In this document: piece by piece, positions 45,334-54,389 of the stretch
How the letters are laid out: each line of letters opens with the position of its first letter
Numbering within the stretch: the stretch's first letter is position 1
Source of the DNA: Oceaniglobus ichthyenteri
Lineage (GTDB): Bacteria > Pseudomonadota > Alphaproteobacteria > Rhodobacterales > Rhodobacteraceae
Reading direction: 5' to 3'
Length of the DNA: 64,000 nucleotides
NCBI RefSeq assembly: GCF_003057885.1
Contig: NZ_QAGK01000006.1
Location: 124,001 to 188,000 of the forward strand
Position numbers and translations under genes: made by a program
Notes under the pieces: model-generated
Told to the model about the DNA's origin: nothing
The model's input: only the letters and a program-made list of their open reading frames with translations
The model's database searches: none

Positions 45334-48300
45334 GCGGCGCGCCGATACAAGCCTGGCCCAAACCGATCCGAGATTTGCGCAACCTCAATCGCAAAGGGGG
45401 CGGTGATGCCATCGGATGTTTGCTGTTGCGCGCTATAGGTCCAGGATGGGCTGGTCACGGTGTGTGTACGCACAACCCCGCCGTTTTTTACCACACGCAC
45501 GACATAGGATTCAGTGGTTTCATTCAGCGGCACATCGGTGTCACCCCAGGCATCGCCCTCATACCGGGTTCGGCGTATCCAGCTTGCCTGTATGCCACCC
45601 CCCTGCTGATTTAACCGCAGATGCACCGGCGCATAGGGCCGCAAGCCGATGCCATCGAACGCGCGCTGTTGTTCGCTGTAAATCGGATCGTCCAAGGGCC
45701 GCCCCGCGGGGCCAATCCGGTAATACCGGGCCAATCCACGGTTTGACGCGTCAAGCCCGATCTGTTCAATCGCGTTGTTCAATAACACCACGCGGCTGCC
45801 GATGGGCCATTCCTGTGGCATCAGGGCATCGGTGCCCAACTGCCCGCGCAACCGCTGTGTCAGATCATAGGTGCGTTCGCCCACCAGATTGGCCTGACCG
45901 AATTGAAACACCTCCCATATGTCATCATATCCGGTGCCGATGGCCATGGCATTGGCCCCCGCCAACAGCCGCGCCATGGTGACAGAATCCAACGCCCCGC
46001 CCAACAGTCGCACCCTGACCGGCGCGCCATTGTCGATCAGGCCCGCCGGGGCCGAAAACAAAGTGCTTTGCGTCACCCCCACAGTCGCCTGCGCCGAAAT
46101 CAGTTTATTCAGCACAAAGCCATCTTCCAGCGCGGAATCATACACCGCCACCGATCCGGGCCAAGGCCGCCCCATAACCGCAATATGGGGCGCATGCGCC
46201 ACCTCGCTGCCGGTTATCAGCGGCAGATCAAGGAACACGGGCAACACCGGCACCGGCGCCACAAACGGGGCCAGGCGCACGGTTGCATCGACAGAATCGC
46301 TGGGCTGATAAAGTTCGGGTTCGATCCGTACTGCCTCAAGAATTTGCTGACCGGCCTGTTCCACGTGATCAACCCGGTAAAGCCCGTTTTTAACCCGCAC
46401 CACATCGCCCGCGCCCAGATGCAATTTCGACATCGGCAGGGAGAATTTAAGCCGATCGCGCGCCACCCGCGATTCAGCCAGCCAGCGTTCGACGATGCCC
46501 GTCGCCTCGGCCCTGGTCAGCACCAGCGGAATTTCCGATTGCGACACGGCAAAGCTGCGCTCGTCAGGGAAAATCGCCTCGGCGGCTTGCACATCGAAAT
46601 TCCCCTCGGCCGAGACAAAATTCAGCCGCAACCTCCCGACGCTATCGGCCTCGGGGTTGCGAATGGCGTCGATGTCGCCCTCCACATCCTCGCTAACGGC
46701 CACGGTTGCCGGATCAATCTGTGCAATTTCACGCCCATCACGGGATTGAAAAATCAGCGTGCCGTTGCGCTCCACCGCATCAAACCCATAGGCCAACATC
46801 AACGGTTGCAACCGTTGGCGCGCACCGCTGGAATCGCCAATGACATAGCCACGCACCACGTCAAACAACCGGCTGACATCCACATCATGCACGCCCGACA
46901 ATGCACAGATTTCGCGCACCACGGATGACAGCGCCCGCGATGTCGCCCGCCCGGTAATCCAATGGCCGCGCGCATAGTTATCAGCATCATCCCACAACGT
47001 GCTGTTGCCCGGAAAATACGGAAACGGCCGCGCATCCCAGGCCCAGACCATGCCACGGGTCATATCCACCATCTGCACGCCAAACTCATCGGACACCGGG
47101 TTGTTCGCCGGCGTCGCCCAATAATCGGCCATGGCCCGCAGATATTGCATCTGCATCAGATCATCGCGCCGCCCGGTCGAAAATTTCGGCAGGCTGCTTT
47201 CGCTGGATTTCGGATCAAGAAATTTGTTCGGCTGGTTCGCGCCCTTATCAATCACCGCACAGCCGTATTCGGTAAACCAGATCGGTTTGCTGCCGGGCAC
47301 CCACGCGGTTGGCGTTGCGCTGCGCACGCCACCGGGGCGGTCATAATGATCGCGGCTCCACCAATTGCGCAGGTCTTTATAACGAAACACCCATGGTTCG
47401 TTATAGGCCCCATCGGTGATCGGCGTGCGGCGTTGAATCGCTTCGGCGTCGGGGGCGTGGTAATACCAATCATACCCTTCACCGCCCGCAATATTGGATT
47501 GCAGGTAATCCAACCGATAGATTGATCCCCAATCCGCATCGGCATGATCAAACCCATCGCGCCAATCGGCCAATGGCATGTAATTGTCGATACCGATAAA
47601 ATCGATCGCCGGATCGGCCCACAAAGGATCAAGGTGAAAGAACACCTCGCCCGATCCATCCTGCGGGTGATAGCCGAAATATTCGGACCAATCCGAGGCA
47701 TAACCGATCTTGCAATCGGGCCCCAGAATGGCGCGCACTTCGCCCGCCAGTTGCACCATCGCCGCGACAGCAGGAAAGCTGTTTGCCGCCCCACGAATTT
47801 GTGTCAGCCCACGCATTTCCGACCCGATGCAGAACGAATGCACACCACCGGGAACCGAGGCGCACAAATGCGCATAATGCAGGATGAACCGGCGATAGGA
47901 AAACTCTGACGGGCCGGTGTAATCCACACCCTGATCCGTTACGGTAAAATCGCCCGGCTGCGCCTGACCGAAAAACGCCGCAACTTCGGCAGCCGCCTGC
48001 GCGGTCTTGTCAGGGGTGCCTGCCCGCCCCGGCGCGACCGATGTGGTGATCCGCCCACGCCACGGCAAAACAGGCTGATCGTCTGCATCTGAATACGGAT
48101 CGGCCAAGCCATTACCGCCCAGTTGCTCCATCAGGATAAACGGGTAAAACATCACATCCTGCCCCGCATCGCGCAGGGCAATGATTGCCTCTTTGATCGA
48201 TTGATCCGACGGTGTCCCGCCATACACCACATTCCCGTCAACCTTGGCCAAAGCCTGCGCGTTGCTGCGGGAAATGCCTGATACGGTCCAAGGCATTTCG

Positions 48301-49232
48301 ACACCGTCAAATTCAACCTGTTCCACCTTGGGCGCGATGTCACATTCACCGCAGCGCAGATCATTGCCAAACCACGACACGATCAATGATGTTGTCTGGC
48401 AATTGGGCAATTCACCCTGCAATGCATCGACAGAGGCGGCAAAATCGGTTTTTCCCAACGGCGAATTGACATTGGCAAAGGTCGACACGCCCGGCTCTTT
48501 TTCAAACCGGACCGGCGTGGTGGCCAGGGCATATTCCCCGGTGCCCGGCATCATCGCCACACCCTGGATGCCGCCTGCCAAATCCGCCGCGCCCACCTGT
48601 GATTGCGCCGCCGGTTCCGGGCGCACCACTTCGAAACTGAACTGCGGCACGCGGTTTCCATAAGCGCCCAATTCAAGATCCTCGAACACCACATAGGCGA
48701 TGCCACGATAGGCGGGCACGTTTCCCGTGCCTTCAACCGCCTCGATCTTTGGATCGGGCAATTGATCTTCTGAACCGGGGTAAATCCGAATGTTGAAATC
48801 ATCCAGACTGGCCTCGGCGCCATCCACCCAGACCCGGCCAATGCGCGAAATTTCACCTTCGCACAGGGCAATCGCCACCGATATGGAATAGCTATAGGCG
48901 GTGGTCGATGGCCCCGAAGGCATGCCCTTGCCCGAACCACTTGTCGTGGTTTTTTCCTGAAACTGGGTTGACCATATCACCTGGCCCGAAACGCGCGTGC
49001 GGCCAAATATCTGATTGATCGGCGTGCCTTCGCTCGCTCCGGTCAGGCGAAACCGCTCAACCTTGCCGGTTTCCACCGCTTGCGATCCGGCACCAAGGAT
49101 CGACTGGTCAATCACCCGACCCAGCGTCGCCCCGATGGCCCGGCCAATCACCACCGATGACAGGCCCAAAACCCCGCCCCCCAAAGAGGCCCCTGCAGCC
49201 GCCCCAAGGGCGGAAAGAACGATTGTGGCCAT
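45321..49232 (-). CDS. GTA g15, megatron host-contact/tail-fibre protein
   Basis: The 1303-aa protein matches the large baseplate protein of the RcGTA particle, whose length is almost the same. It has a hydrophobic, glycine-rich N-terminus (LGAAAGASLGGGVLGL), a TIM-barrel-like GTA domain roughly at 430-740, and a beta-rich C-terminal half typical of phage tail-tip proteins. It would form the tip that penetrates or contacts the recipient cell. Its start overlaps the g14 stop by 1 nt. Confidence 0.95.
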   Translation of the reverse strand: MATIVLSALGAAAGASLGGGVLGLSSVVIGRAIGATLGRVIDQSILGAGSQAVETGKVERFRLTGASEGTPINQIFGRTRVSGQVIWSTQFQEKTTTSGSGKGMPSGPSTTAYSYSISVAIALCEGEISRIGRVWVDGAEASLDDFNIRIYPGSEDQLPDPKIEAVEGTGNVPAYRGIAYVVFEDLELGAYGNRVPQFSFEVVRPEPAAQSQVGAADLAGGIQGVAMMPGTGEYALATTPVRFEKEPGVSTFANVNSPLGKTDFAASVDALQGELPNCQTTSLIVSWFGNDLRCGECDIAPKVEQVEFDGVEMPWTVSGISRSNAQALAKVDGNVVYGGTPSDQSIKEAIIALRDAGQDVMFYPFILMEQLGGNGLADPYSDADDQPVLPWRGRITTSVAPGRAGTPDKTAQAAAEVAAFFGQAQPGDFTVTDQGVDYTGPSEFSYRRFILHYAHLCASVPGGVHSFCIGSEMRGLTQIRGAANSFPAVAAMVQLAGEVRAILGPDCKIGYASDWSEYFGYHPQDGSGEVFFHLDPLWADPAIDFIGIDNYMPLADWRDGFDHADADWGSIYRLDYLQSNIAGGEGYDWYYHAPDAEAIQRRTPITDGAYNEPWVFRYKDLRNWWSRDHYDRPGGVRSATPTAWVPGSKPIWFTEYGCAVIDKGANQPNKFLDPKSSESSLPKFSTGRRDDLMQMQYLRAMADYWATPANNPVSDEFGVQMVDMTRGMVWAWDARPFPYFPGNSTLWDDADNYARGHWITGRATSRALSSVVREICALSGVHDVDVSRLFDVVRGYVIGDSSGARQRLQPLMLAYGFDAVERNGTLIFQSRDGREIAQIDPATVAVSEDVEGDIDAIRNPEADSVGRLRLNFVSAEGNFDVQAAEAIFPDERSFAVSQSEIPLVLTRAEATGIVERWLAESRVARDRLKFSLPMSKLHLGAGDVVRVKNGLYRVDHVEQAGQQILEAVRIEPELYQPSDSVDATVRLAPFVAPVPVLPVFLDLPLITGSEVAHAPHIAVMGRPWPGSVAVYDSALEDGFVLNKLISAQATVGVTQSTLFSAPAGLIDNGAPVRVRLLGGALDSVTMARLLAGANAMAIGTGYDDIWEVFQFGQANLVGERTYDLTQRLRGQLGTDALMPQEWPIGSRVVLLNNAIEQIGLDASNRGLARYYRIGPAGRPLDDPIYSEQQRAFDGIGLRPYAPVHLRLNQQGGGIQASWIRRTRYEGDAWGDTDVPLNETTESYVVRVVKNGGVVRTHTVTSPSWTYSAQQQTSDGITAPFAIEVAQISDRFGPGLYRRAAWLG

Positions 49233-49678
49233 CAGTGCCTCCTGTCAGGAAATTCAAAGCGCGCCACGATGCGGCGGCGCCAGGGGGCGCTGAGCGGGCT
49301 TTCAACCACGCCATGCCCCGTATAGGCGTGAATGAATGTGGGCTCCGGGCCGGTTTGCCCGATGATGCCCAGATGTTTGGCCACGCTGCCCTGGCGCATC
49401 CGAAACAGCACCACATCGCCGACCGATAAATCACCCAAAGGCTGTGCCACCAGATACAGTGCCGCGGCACGCCACAGGCGTTCATCCTGCTGGGGTTCTG
49501 ACCAATCGGGCGTATAGGGCGGCACCTGTGCAGGTTCGCGCCCATAGAGCGCGCGCCATACGCCGCGCACCAACCCCAAACAATCCACGCCCGCGCCCAG
49601 ACACGAGGCCTGATGCCGGTACGGCGTGCCGATCCATTCGCGCGCATGGGCCGCCGCGTCAGCGCCCGGCCCCCTCAT
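49232..49678 (-). CDS. GTA g14, NlpC/P60 cell-wall peptidase
   Basis: The 148-aa protein has the NlpC/P60 catalytic Cys33 in GVDCLGLVRG and the His in AKHLGIIGQ. In the particle it would cleave peptidoglycan of the recipient to let DNA enter. Its start overlaps the g13 stop by 4 bp and its stop overlaps g15 by 1 nt. Confidence 0.93.
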   Translation of the reverse strand: MRGPGADAAAHAREWIGTPYRHQASCLGAGVDCLGLVRGVWRALYGREPAQVPPYTPDWSEPQQDERLWRAAALYLVAQPLGDLSVGDVVLFRMRQGSVAKHLGIIGQTGPEPTFIHAYTGHGVVESPLSAPWRRRIVARFEFPDRRH

Positions 49679-50610
49679 GAATCGCCTCCGCTCGCTCGTG
49701 GCAATGCGCGAACCTGGCGGCGCGGCGTCAATGACCCACCGCCCGTATCATCACCGCTGCGCGGATATGCCATCAGCCAATCCTCACCCGGGATATCGGG
49801 AAATCCGCGAAAATTGTTGATATTGTTGAATTTCAATCGGCAAGATTCGACGCGCTTGTCACATCCCGCCTCAAGACGCACGATATCACCGGGCGCGATC
49901 TCAAGGCGCAGCGCCTCCCATACCTCAATCGTGCGACCGGTGCCCATCAACCGATCATTCTTGATGATGGCGACAATGCCTTTGGCCGCGCCGCTTTGCA
50001 CGATCAACCGACCGCGTTCAAACCACCGATCATCGAACCCGTCCAAGGCGGCAAAGCGAAAGAATTTTCGCCCCTCCACAGCCTCGACCGCGCGGGTCTC
50101 AACATATCCGGGTGTGTTCAGATCAAACCGGCACAGGCTATCGCCCAGCACGGCGGCACAGGGCGCCTGATACACACGCCCCTGCGGTTGGTTCAACGCC
50201 TCGGTCAGACCCCGCAATTCGGCGCGAAACGCCCCGGCGGCGCGCTGAATCTCGCCCATCGCGCCGCGAAACTGCAGCACCCGTTGCGCCGGATCGGCCC
50301 AGTTCACCAGCCAGGCCAAAACCTCGGCCCCGTCAAACAGCCCGGCCAAAATATCCTCTTCGCTGACCGACACATCGCTTAACACGCCCAGCGCCTCAGA
50401 GTTATCGACAGCCAAACCAGTCGTCTGTTCAAACGCGCGGGCCGACATCCCTTCGGAGGCGACAAACACCTGACCATCAAAGGCAAGCGTGCTATCGTGA
50501 TCGGTAAACCCAAACCGCACGCCATCACGGCGCACCACTTGCCAACAGCGGCATACCGACGTGATGCCGGTTTCCAGATGCGCCTGCAACGCGGTGGGAA
50601 ACCCGGTCAT
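49675..50610 (-). CDS. GTA g13, baseplate hub protein (DUF2163)
   Basis: The 311-aa protein matches the DUF2163/BR0599 family. It carries two close cysteine pairs, CAAVLGDSLC and CDKRVESC. The hub of the RcGTA particle is reported to hold an iron-sulfur cluster, and these four cysteines are the likely ligands. It would connect the distal tail protein g12 to the megatron g15. Confidence 0.9.
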   Translation of the reverse strand: MTGFPTALQAHLETGITSVCRCWQVVRRDGVRFGFTDHDSTLAFDGQVFVASEGMSARAFEQTTGLAVDNSEALGVLSDVSVSEEDILAGLFDGAEVLAWLVNWADPAQRVLQFRGAMGEIQRAAGAFRAELRGLTEALNQPQGRVYQAPCAAVLGDSLCRFDLNTPGYVETRAVEAVEGRKFFRFAALDGFDDRWFERGRLIVQSGAAKGIVAIIKNDRLMGTGRTIEVWEALRLEIAPGDIVRLEAGCDKRVESCRLKFNNINNFRGFPDIPGEDWLMAYPRSGDDTGGGSLTPRRQVRALPRASGGDS

Positions 50611-51239
50611 AACCGCACCTCGATCACCGGCACGTTGGGCACATTCCCGGCCTTGAAACTGGCCACCGACACCTGAATAAGATCGGTATCAAACCGCACC
50701 GGCACGTCAAATTCAAACCCTGCGGTGATTTCCACACCGGCGGCGGGCACGTTGTATAACGTCACCTTGCCCGTGGTCACATCCAGATCGAAATGCACCG
50801 CCTCGCGCAGCAAATCGCCTTCCATGCCCAGGGTCACGGTGCCCGCCACCGGTTTCACCACCGGGCGCAAATACGGGTTTGCCCCTGCCTGATAGGTTTT
50901 GGAAAGTTGAAATTCCGCGCTTTGCCCATCGCCGTAGCCGATGATCTGATCGTCAAATTCGGGTTCGCGCGAGACGGGGCAGGTTTTATAATCGGCCCAG
51001 TCTTTCCAGCGAAACCCATGCAACTGCCCGCGCCGCGCCTCAAAAAACGCCAGCATCAGTTCAACATCGTCCAATGATCGCATCCCCAATCCGGCGTCAT
51101 AACGCCGCCGCGAATGCGCCCAAGGCGTGTTGCGCTCTTCATAACCATTGGCCAAGGTCACAACCTCGGTGCGCCGCTCTGGCCCACCGATGGATCCAAA
51201 CGACAGATTGGCCGGAAACCGTATTTCGTGAAATGACAT
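50607..51239 (-). CDS. GTA g12, distal tail protein (DUF2460)
   Basis: I chose the ATG at 51239 with GAGGAGG upstream, giving 210 aa. The DUF2460 signatures are visible: FHEIRFP at the start, ERRTEVVTLANGYEERN and the WKDWADYK block. It forms the ring at the tail end that receives the baseplate. Its stop overlaps the g13 start by 4 bp. Confidence 0.93.
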   Translation of the reverse strand: MSFHEIRFPANLSFGSIGGPERRTEVVTLANGYEERNTPWAHSRRRYDAGLGMRSLDDVELMLAFFEARRGQLHGFRWKDWADYKTCPVSREPEFDDQIIGYGDGQSAEFQLSKTYQAGANPYLRPVVKPVAGTVTLGMEGDLLREAVHFDLDVTTGKVTLYNVPAAGVEITAGFEFDVPVRFDTDLIQVSVASFKAGNVPNVPVIEVRL

Positions 51240-51249
51240 CTGTTCCTCC

Positions 51250-51909
51250 TCAGCGGTTGCGCTGGCCCTGTCCCAATGCGCGCCCCATCCGGGCGGCAAT
51301 CTGGCTTTGGCTGCGTTGAAATCCCTGCACATCCGGGGTTGAAATGTTCATCACCACGGTGACGGGCGCCTGGCCACCTGCGCTGCGCACGCCCAATCGG
51401 CCATCAGCCCCGCGTGACAGGGGCATGATCGCCTCGGGGCCGGCTTCGCCCATCAATCCGGTGCCCCCGCGCATGGGAAAGGTGGTGGGCGATGATACAA
51501 TCCCACCCTGGGCAAACGGCATCACCCGCCCCTGCGCAAAGCTGCCGCCATTGGCAAAGCCGCTAAAGCCGTTGATGATCCCCTCGATTCCCGTTGCAAA
51601 CAGCCCACCGAAATGGTTTGTCACCGGGCGCATCGCCGCATTGTAGGCCGCGTTGATCATTGATTGCGCCAATCCGTTCAACGCATCCGAAAGCTTCATG
51701 CCATCAAAAATCAGCCCGTCGAAAGATTTGCGCAGCCCGCGCGAAATCCCGCTCGACAAAACGCTCACCTCGCGGCCCGTGTTAGCAATCGTCGATTGCA
51801 TCCGCTTCAACTCACCATCAAACGCCGCCGCCATGGTGCTTGCCCCGCCCAAGGTCGCCTCAAGCGCGATGATCTGATCCTCCAGATCGTCAATCTGTGT
51901 CGAGTCCAT
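51250..51909 (-). CDS. GTA g11, tape-measure protein
   Basis: I chose the ATG at 51909, which has GGAGGG upstream, giving 219 aa. A predicted coiled-coil N-terminus (DSTQIDDLEDQIIALEATL, read in part) precedes a hydrophobic central part and a Gly-rich C-terminal region (FAQGGIVSSP, GEAGPEAIMPLSRG) shared with phage tape-measure proteins. The short length agrees with the short GTA tail. It overlaps g10.1 by 20 bp. Confidence 0.9.
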   Translation of the reverse strand: MDSTQIDDLEDQIIALEATLGGASTMAAAFDGELKRMQSTIANTGREVSVLSSGISRGLRKSFDGLIFDGMKLSDALNGLAQSMINAAYNAAMRPVTNHFGGLFATGIEGIINGFSGFANGGSFAQGRVMPFAQGGIVSSPTTFPMRGGTGLMGEAGPEAIMPLSRGADGRLGVRSAGGQAPVTVVMNISTPDVQGFQRSQSQIAARMGRALGQGQRNR

Positions 51910-52114
51910 CACAATTCCCTCCGTCATTGTCCGGGTAGAGCGCGGCAAGCGCATTTAATCCGGCCCGGCTTAGGGGGGCGGCCGCACCGCCGCGCCCCAA
52001 CATCATCATCAATTCTGCCGGGGTCAGCGCCCAGAATTCGCGCGGCGTCAGACCGCGCCCAACAATCCCGGCGCGCATCAACCCCGGCCAATCAAACCCC
52101 GCCGCGCTAGGCAT
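51890..52114 (-). CDS. GTA g10.1, tail assembly chaperone-like protein
   Basis: I chose the ATG at 52114 (GGGGGATGGCG upstream), giving 74 aa; its first codons overlap the g10 stop. The GLTPREFWALTPAELMMML segment is the recognisable feature of this small tail-assembly family. A programmed frameshift with g10, as in some phage chaperone pairs, is not excluded. Confidence 0.85.
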   Translation of the reverse strand: MPSAAGFDWPGLMRAGIVGRGLTPREFWALTPAELMMMLGRGGAAAPLSRAGLNALAALYPDNDGGNCDGLDTD

Positions 52115-52436
52115 CGCCATCCCCCGGCATGGCAAAGGCCCGCGCCAATAACGCCCCCGCCACGCGCGCGGCCTCAACCGGGCCACCGCCAATTTCCACG
52201 CTCAGCAGATCGGCGGTTGTTCCGCGCCACCCGCCGCCGCGCAAACCGGCCACGACCAAGGCCAACACATCGCGGGTTGAAAACTGACCGCTCTCAAACC
52301 GCTCGACCATTTCCACCAAGGTGCCGGTCTGCAACGCGGCCTCCAACTCGGCCAAGGCCCCCAGGGTCAGCTTGGCCACCATCGGCACGCCATCCACCAC
52401 CAGGGTCACCTCTCCGGCCCAGGGGTTGCCCATCAC
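52107..52436 (-). CDS. GTA g10, tail assembly protein
   Basis: The 109-aa protein begins NPWAGEVTLVVDGVPMVAKLTLGA and matches the GTA gp10 family of tail assembly chaperones. It overlaps g9 by 4 bp and g10.1 by 8 bp, so the tail genes are translated as a coupled series. Confidence 0.9.
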   Translation of the reverse strand: MMGNPWAGEVTLVVDGVPMVAKLTLGALAELEAALQTGTLVEMVERFESGQFSTRDVLALVVAGLRGGGWRGTTADLLSVEIGGGPVEAARVAGALLARAFAMPGDGDA

Positions 52437-52855
52437 AGCGGCGTAAAGTCCAAGGCGCCGGCCGATGACAGCGACATTTCATAAGTCGCCTCGCCATTGT
52501 GCGATCCGGCATATTCCAGCGATGTCACCTGAAACGCGCCCTCGACAATGCCGAAATCGGGGATGATCACCTGAAACGCGGGGGTGATCCCATCAAAGAA
52601 GATCTGGCGCGCGCGCTCATCTGTATCGGTGTCCTTGAACACGCCCGATCCCGAAATCGAGGCTGATTTCACCCCCGCCCCCGACAATAATTCGCGCCAG
52701 CCCCCTTGGGATTCCAGCGATGTCACATCAACGCTTTCGGCGTTGAACGACACCCGCGTCGCGCGCAGTCCGGCGATGGTTTCAAACTGACCGGCCCCGG
52801 TCAGGTCCAGCTTGATCAACAGGTCTTTGCCATTTTGGGCTACCATATTCGTCAC
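52433..52855 (-). CDS. GTA g9, major tail tube protein
   Basis: The 140-aa protein has the TP901-1-like major tail features: NGKDLLIKLDL near the start, the ESVDVTSLES block and SLEYAGSHNGEATYEMSLSS (read in part) near the end. It would polymerise into the tail tube. It starts 15 bp after g8. Confidence 0.93.
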   Translation of the reverse strand: MTNMVAQNGKDLLIKLDLTGAGQFETIAGLRATRVSFNAESVDVTSLESQGGWRELLSGAGVKSASISGSGVFKDTDTDERARQIFFDGITPAFQVIIPDFGIVEGAFQVTSLEYAGSHNGEATYEMSLSSAGALDFTPL

Positions 52856-52870
52856 TCCGTTTGGGTTGAA

Positions 52871-53281
52871 TTAAATGTCTTCTGTCTGCGCGCGAAACCG
52901 CAGGTCGATGCGGCGTTGATCGCCGGTGCCGACGCGGCGCGCCTGGGCTTTCACAAACCACAGCCCCACAATCCGCCCCCGGCTTAGGGTTGGCGTGGTG
53001 TCCAGCAAGGCGTCAGAAACCGCGCCCGCCGCCGCCTTGGCCGTGGCAAAGCCCGCGCCATCACTGATCACGCTAATCATCAACGTATGCACCGCACCGC
53101 CGCCGGTTTTGTCAGATCGGTCCACGGCGTCTTCTTCGCCCAAGGTGATGTATGTGGCGGGCACCGCGCCCGATGGCACCGCATCGTATATCGCCGTTCC
53201 GACAATCGCGCCCAATGCGGCATCGGCCAAAAGATGTTGATAAACAGCGGCCTGCAAAGGGCCGGATACTGCGTAACTCAC
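52871..53281 (-). CDS. GTA g8, tail terminator (DUF3168)
   Basis: The 136-aa protein matches the DUF3168 tail-completion family (LADAALGAIVGTAIYDAVP and YITLGEEDAVDRSDK, read in part). It caps the tail at the head side. It overlaps g7 by 4 bp. Confidence 0.92.
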   Translation of the reverse strand: MSYAVSGPLQAAVYQHLLADAALGAIVGTAIYDAVPSGAVPATYITLGEEDAVDRSDKTGGGAVHTLMISVISDGAGFATAKAAAGAVSDALLDTTPTLSRGRIVGLWFVKAQARRVGTGDQRRIDLRFRAQTEDI

Positions 53282-53616
53282 AGCGCAACCTCCTCATGTG
53301 CATAACAAATCAGATACGCGCCGCGCGGCACCACTTCGGTCACCGCATCAATGGAGAACACCCGCGTGCCATCGACAAACCGTTGCCCCGGTGCGGGCCG
53401 CGATGGCGCGCCTTGGGCGGCCCCCCGTACGGTGATGCGATAGGTCACGCGCGACAATGCCACCTCTTGGCCACTTCGCGCCCGCCCCGATCCAACGCGC
53501 AGATCGGCCCATAACGTGCCCAGCGCGGTCCAGTTGCGCGAAAATCCACCGGCCCCGTCCGGCACTTCAACCTGATGTTCCAACACCAACTTGCGGCTCA
53601 ATTGCACGCCGCTCAT
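53278..53616 (-). CDS. GTA g7, head-closure (stopper) protein
   Basis: The 112-aa protein belongs to the phage head-tail adaptor group, with the ALGTLWADLRVGSG and VTYRITVRG segments. It closes the portal channel below the g6 adaptor. It overlaps g6 by 4 bp. Confidence 0.92.
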   Translation of the reverse strand: MSGVQLSRKLVLEHQVEVPDGAGGFSRNWTALGTLWADLRVGSGRARSGQEVALSRVTYRITVRGAAQGAPSRPAPGQRFVDGTRVFSIDAVTEVVPRGAYLICYAHEEVAL

Positions 53617-54200
53617 GCCCGGCCCCCGCCCAACAGGCGCAGCGTGCGAAACTGCGATAACAGCCCGCTCACAGCGACCGGCATCGCGCCGCCATCGCCG
53701 CCCCGCCCCTCATATAAAGACGCCGCCAGGATCAGCACCGCTTGCGCCATATCGCCCGGCACCGCATCCCAGTCACCAAACCCGGCGGTAAAGGTAAACG
53801 CCGCGTGTCCCGCCAGCGGAATGCGCGGCAACGCATAGCCCGCCGAAATCACCATCGGCGCGGTGGCATCGCGGATCAGACGGTACTGCGCCGGTTCAAT
53901 CACCGTTTCCGCCCCCGCCCGATCGGTAATCGCAAACCGCGATACCGCCGACACAGGGGCCATCGGCAACACCTGGCGCGACAATTCGCGCCATTCCCCC
54001 ACGGTCAGCACAAAATCGCGCGCCAACACCGCCTTGCCGCAATATCCCTCGACCCGGGCCAGGGCGGCGCGCAAACACGCCTCAAGCACACCATTTTGCA
54101 AACTATCGTCGCCAAACCCGGTGCCCAGGCGCAGATGGTCGCGAAACTGCGCCATGGGCAGGGCGGCGGATGCCACTGGGGTCACTTCGACTGTATTCAT
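53613..54200 (-). CDS. GTA g6, head-tail connector (adaptor) protein
   Basis: I chose the ATG at 54200 (GTGAGG upstream), giving 195 aa. It matches the phage gp6-like connector family: ALPMAQFRDHLRL near the N-terminus and the VEGYCGKAVLARDFVLTV segment. It binds the portal. A 189-bp spacer with a hairpin separates it from the capsid gene g5. Confidence 0.9.
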   Translation of the reverse strand: MNTVEVTPVASAALPMAQFRDHLRLGTGFGDDSLQNGVLEACLRAALARVEGYCGKAVLARDFVLTVGEWRELSRQVLPMAPVSAVSRFAITDRAGAETVIEPAQYRLIRDATAPMVISAGYALPRIPLAGHAAFTFTAGFGDWDAVPGDMAQAVLILAASLYEGRGGDGGAMPVAVSGLLSQFRTLRLLGGGRA

Positions 54201-54349
54201 AAACCTCACTCCGAAACTTCGAACCCTTGCCAAACCGCAAAGGCCGCCTTGGCCCGAAACGGTCGAAAAGTTGGGCGCACATCCCCGCATCGCTCAGACG
54301 GAGGGAAGCAGCTAACAACACAGGTTTGGGATAACGCGCGCCCAAATCA

Positions 54350-54379
54350 GGCCTGGCAGCCGCAGAGCGCCGCCAGGCC
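54350..54379 (-). repeat. Hairpin after the GTA capsid gene
   Basis: GGCCTGGC and GCCAGGCC form an 8-bp perfect stem with a 14-nt loop, ending 11 bp after the g5 stop (54390) on the minus strand. No T-run follows. It may stabilise or partly terminate the abundant capsid mRNA before g6. Confidence 0.5.
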
Positions 54380-54389
54380 GCCCAACCCC